6,416 nt of DNA from CAZLLV01 sp964560325 (GTDB lineage Bacteria; Acidobacteriota; Thermoanaerobaculia; Multivoradales; DATKCC01): assembly GCA_964560325.1 (NCBI GenBank), contig CAZLLV010000250.1, positions 1 through 6,416 of the forward strand, written 5' to 3'. Under the pieces are notes generated by a model. That model was not told the origin of the DNA and searched no databases. It was given only the letters and a program-made list of their open reading frames with translations. The position numbers were made by a program, and so were the translations under genes. This document shows, piece by piece, positions 3,753 to 6,416 of this stretch (the first letter of the stretch is position 1; every line of letters starts with the position of its first letter).

Positions 3753-6416
3753 TCATTCTCCCCCGAGGCCGTCGATGCTTGCCAGGATCGCGCGGGCGAC
3801 CGGCTCGGGGGCCTCGACGTGGACGGCGTGGCCGGCACCGGGGACGATCTCCACCCGGGCGCTCGGCAGGGCCTCGGCCATCCGCCGGACGATCTCGACA
3901 TACTTCTCGTCCTCGGCGCCGGCGAGGAGCAGAGTGCGTGCACGAACCTCGCCGAGCCGCTCCCAAAGGCTCGGTTGCGCTCCTTGTGCCATGCCGCGGA
4001 GGCTGGCCGCGTAGCCTCGCGCGCTGCCGGCCATCCGCTCGGCGCGGGCGCGGCGCAGGTGCCGGTGGCCCCCATGGCGATCGGGGCGATTCTGGGTGGC
4101 GAAGAGGGGGTGCGCCATCCAGCGGTCGACGAAGGGGGCGAGGCCGTCGGTCTCGAGCGAGCGCGCCAGCTCCTCGTCCGAGGCCCGGCGCGCCGCCCTC
4201 TCCGCCTCGCCCTCGATCCCGGCCGAGGCGGAGAGGAGCGCCAGCGAGGCGACGCGCTCCGGGTGGGCGATCGCCACGGCGAGGGCGACCCGGCCGCCCA
4301 TCGAGTAGCCGACCCAGGCGGCGCGGTCGAGGCCGCGGCGGTCGAGCGCGGCGATCGCGGCGGCGATGGCCGTGTCGATCGTGGCCCCCCCTTCCGGGAC
4401 CGGCGCCGTGCCGTGCCCGGGGAGATCGACGGTGACCACCCGGTGCCCGGCGGCGGCGAGGCGTCTGATGAGCGGGGCGAGGCTGCCGGTCGGCGAGCCC
4501 GAGCCGGTGAAGCCGTGGAGGAGGAGGATCGGCGGTTCCTGCTCCGTCGGAGGTTCGGCGAGCGCGCGTCGAGCCTCCGGACGTGCCTCCTCGGGAGCGC
4601 CCGACCTCAGCGCCCGGTCGACCGCCGAGCCCACCCGCTCCATCAGCGCCTCCCGGAGCGCCTTCGCCTGTACGCGGTCGGTCGTGACGTGGAGGAGCCG
4701 GGGCGGACCGCCGCGCGCCGCGAGGGCGTCGTCGAGCGCCCGGTCGAAGGCGGGCCAGCCGCCGCTCGCGTCGGCCGCGGCGTAGCTCCAGCCGAGCCCG
4801 CGCGCCACGGCCCCGAAGTCGACGCCGGGCGGGGTGGTGAAATGGCGCTCGAAGGTGTTCTCGTGCTCCGGCAGGCGGGCGAGCGGCAGGTGATCGAAGA
4901 TGGCGCCGCCGCCGTTGTCGACCAGCACTACGGTCAGGTCGGAGCTGGATCGGATCCCGGGTCCCTGCCCGGAGGGCCGCCCGGCGGCGAGCGCGCCGGA
5001 GAGGTCGTGGGCGAAGGCGACGTCGCCGGTCACCAGCACCGTCCGGCTCTCGGCCCGATCACCGAAACCGACCCGGCGCCCCTCGGCGATCCCGGCGGCG
5101 GTCGAGGTCACGCCGTCGATCCCGTTCGCCCCCCGGTTGACGAAGACGTCGACTGGCCCGGCTGGCCCGGCTAGCCCGGCGCCGTCGAAGGGCCCGGCAA
5201 AGAAAGCCTCCAGCTCGCGTAGCGGCATGCTGCTCGACACGACGAGCGCCGCGTCCTCCGGCAGCCGGCGGGCGAGGCGGGGGAAGACGCCGCCGTCGAA
5301 GAGCTCGCCGTCGTCCGTGCTCGCCGCTTCCGCCAGCGCCTCGCGGGCGGCGCGGTCGGCCGATCGGTGGAGCGCGAGCCACTTCCGCCGATCGTCCGCG
5401 CCCCCCGCGCCCGCCGGGTCGTTCCGCTCCAGCCAGGCCGCCACCGCGTCGAGCGTTCGCGCCGGATCGGCGGCGAGCGTGTGTGCCGCCGCGTGACCCG
5501 GGTCGTGCCGGCGGCCCCAGCGGTCGATCGTCCAGACCTCGGCGCCGGCGCCTTCGACGAGCGCCGAGAGCCGCCGCAGCGGCCAGCCGAGCGGCGCCGC
5601 GCCGAGCCGGAGCACGAGGTCGATCCGCTCCGGCTGGAGGTCGCGCCGGAAGCGCTCGCTCCCGAGCAGCAGATCGGCCGTGGCGACCACTCCTGGCACT
5701 CCGCGCAGGCTCGAGGTCGCCTCGGCCCAGACCGGCAGCGGCAGAGCGGCGACGAGCCGCCGGACGGCGGCGCGGAGCGGGTCCGGGTCGGGCAGGGTCA
5801 GGGCGCCGGCGAGGACCAGCGGCCGGTGGGCGTTGGCGAGCGCGAGGGCGAGCTCCTCGACCGCCGCCGGATCGGGCTCCCCGGTCGGCGGGAGAACACG
5901 GCGCCACGGCGCGCAGTTCACATCTGGATTCCCCCTACCCCCCTCCTCTGCCTCCGCCGACCGGTCTGTCGGGTCCGCCTCCGCCGGACCGTCGGAGGTC
6001 GGCTCCAGGGGCTTCCTGAACGGCAGGTTGAGGTGCACCGGGCCGGGCGGGCCGCCCCCGGCGGCGCCGGCAGCGCGGGCCCACGCCTCGCAGGCGGTCG
6101 AGCGGAGGTAGGCGAGCCGCCCCGGGTCGAGCGACGGCTCGGCGACCTGATGGAACCAGCGGACGAAGCCGCCGAAGAGCTTCACCTGGTCGATCGACTG
6201 CGAGTCGCCCGAATCGCGCAGCTCGGGCGGCCGGTCGGCGGTCAGCAGCAGGAGCGGCACCCCGGCGCGGTCGGCCTCCGCCACCGCCGGCAAGAGGTTC
6301 GCGGCGGCGGTGCCGGAGGTGGTGACGACGGCCGCCGGGGCGCCGGTGGCGCGCGCCAGGCCGAGGGCGAAGAAGGCGGCCGAGCGCTCGTCGATCACCG
6401 AGCAGTCGGCCACGTC
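3753..6416 (-). CDS. menD/menH: MenD-MenH fusion: SEPHCHC synthase joined to SHCHC synthase, N-terminus cut by window edge
   Basis: One uninterrupted frame of 887 visible codons (numbered from the window edge) carries two consecutive enzymes. MenD (about 1-605) is a ThDP enzyme joining isochorismate and 2-oxoglutarate to SEPHCHC. It shows DER with the likely catalytic Glu E10, TSGTAAAN (33-40), TADRPPELRD (59-68), NRGANGIDG (427-435), and the ThDP/Mg motif GDVAFAHDL (464-472) to DNGGG (500-504). About 45-50 N-terminal residues are missing. After a charged Pro/Ala/Glu linker (about 605-627) comes MenH (628-887), an alpha/beta hydrolase that eliminates pyruvate to give SHCHC: oxyanion-hole segment LHGFTGS (633-639), nucleophile S705 in GYSMGGR (703-709), Asp D836 in AGAEDEKY, and His H863 in GAGHAVH. 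The triad is complete and each domain is near full family length, so both activities are expected. An internal ATG at 4643 with GGGAGG upstream could also yield MenH alone. menB follows after 67 bases. An assembly or frame error is unlikely, because coding continues smoothly across the joint. Confidence 0.94.
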   Translation of the reverse strand, partial: DVADCSVIDERSAAFFALGLARATGAPAAVVTTSGTAAANLLPAVAEADRAGVPLLLLTADRPPELRDSGDSQSIDQVKLFGGFVRWFHQVAEPSLDPGRLAYLRSTACEAWARAAGAAGGGPPGPVHLNLPFRKPLEPTSDGPAEADPTDRSAEAEEGGRGNPDVNCAPWRRVLPPTGEPDPAAVEELALALANAHRPLVLAGALTLPDPDPLRAAVRRLVAALPLPVWAEATSSLRGVPGVVATADLLLGSERFRRDLQPERIDLVLRLGAAPLGWPLRRLSALVEGAGAEVWTIDRWGRRHDPGHAAAHTLAADPARTLDAVAAWLERNDPAGAGGADDRRKWLALHRSADRAAREALAEAASTDDGELFDGGVFPRLARRLPEDAALVVSSSMPLRELEAFFAGPFDGAGLAGPAGPVDVFVNRGANGIDGVTSTAAGIAEGRRVGFGDRAESRTVLVTGDVAFAHDLSGALAAGRPSGQGPGIRSSSDLTVVLVDNGGGAIFDHLPLARLPEHENTFERHFTTPPGVDFGAVARGLGWSYAAADASGGWPAFDRALDDALAARGGPPRLLHVTTDRVQAKALREALMERVGSAVDRALRSGAPEEARPEARRALAEPPTEQEPPILLLHGFTGSGSPTGSLAPLIRRLAAAGHRVVTVDLPGHGTAPVPEGGATIDTAIAAAIAALDRRGLDRAAWVGYSMGGRVALAVAIAHPERVASLALLSASAGIEGEAERAARRASDEELARSLETDGLAPFVDRWMAHPLFATQNRPDRHGGHRHLRRARAERMAGSARGYAASLRGMAQGAQPSLWERLGEVRARTLLLAGAEDEKYVEIVRRMAEALPSARVEIVPGAGHAVHVEAPEPVARAILASIDGLGGE
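4641..4654 (-). promoter_or_regulatory. Possible internal ribosome site and start for a separate MenH
   Basis: Near the end of the MenD domain the minus strand reads GGGAGGCGCTGATG (positions 4654 to 4641): a Shine-Dalgarno-like GGGAGG, five bases, then an in-frame ATG (residue 592 of the visible protein, in ALMERV). Starting here would make a roughly 295-residue MenH with about 36 extra N-terminal residues. Such matches are common by chance in GC-rich coding DNA, so this is only a candidate. Confidence 0.25.
5153..5179 (-). repeat. Three tandem 9-base repeats inside the MenD domain
   Basis: The plus strand reads CTGGCCCGG twice (5153-5161, 5162-5170) and then CTAGCCCGG (5171-5179), one base different. 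In the minus-strand gene they encode the tripeptides A-G-L, A-G-P and A-G-P in a loop just before the conserved VFVNRGANG segment. The unit is a multiple of three, so gain or loss of copies would leave the frame intact. It is probably slippage in a tolerant surface loop. Confidence 0.8.

Noticed and set aside
3686..4075. N-terminal extension of MenB by 130 residues
   Set aside because: It runs through the MenH coding region in another frame and has no homology-like features; the ATG at 3685 has a strong ribosome site and starts the conserved MenB sequence.
2948..4435. Long plus-strand open frame opposite menB and the MenH domain
   Set aside because: Low-complexity Arg/Gly/Pro-rich translation, no motif, crosses an intergenic gap, and is antisense to well-supported genes.
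3465..5174. Plus-strand open frame of 569 codons opposite menB and the fusion gene
   Set aside because: Shadow of high-GC coding DNA; no domain, and it covers the menB ribosome site and the intergenic hairpin on the other strand.

Overview
The window is a tightly packed, single-direction gene cluster on the minus strand that encodes the central and late steps of the classical (o-succinylbenzoate) route to menaquinone (vitamin K2). Base composition is very GC-rich throughout (about 70% by eye), with matching third-position bias and no AT-rich island, so nothing looks recently transferred. Gene content and composition fit a high-GC respiring bacterium, for example Acidobacteriota, Gemmatimonadota, Myxococcota or an actinobacterium. 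The sequence alone does not let me choose among these.

Reading in the direction of transcription, from high to low coordinates: (1) 6416-3753, a single frame joining MenD (SEPHCHC synthase, ThDP-dependent) to MenH (SHCHC synthase, alpha/beta hydrolase). Its extreme N-terminus is cut by the window edge. (2) 3685-2843, menB (1,4-dihydroxy-2-naphthoyl-CoA synthase), after a 67-base gap that holds a good Shine-Dalgarno sequence and a small hairpin. (3) 2846-1875, menA (DHNA polyprenyltransferase, membrane), overlapping menB by 4 bases. (4) 1865-408, menE (o-succinylbenzoate-CoA ligase), 9 bases after menA, with a GTG start and a GAGGA ribosome site overlapping the menA stop. (5) 386-1, the N-terminal 128 residues of a short-chain dehydrogenase/reductase (SDR), 21 bases after menE and cut by the window edge.

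Together the genes cover isochorismate to SEPHCHC (MenD), to SHCHC (MenH), then OSB to OSB-CoA (MenE), to DHNA-CoA (MenB), and prenylation of DHNA (MenA). Not seen here are MenF (isochorismate synthase), MenC (OSB synthase), a DHNA-CoA thioesterase and MenG/UbiE. MenF might lie upstream and MenC downstream. The most notable feature is the MenD-MenH fusion, which puts two consecutive enzymes on one chain and carries a possible internal ribosome site for a separate MenH. I see no RNA genes, CRISPR array, insertion sequence, clear promoter or strong terminator. The long plus-strand open frames are high-GC shadows of these genes. I did not find an undescribed system; this is a recognisable biosynthetic operon with some unusual details.
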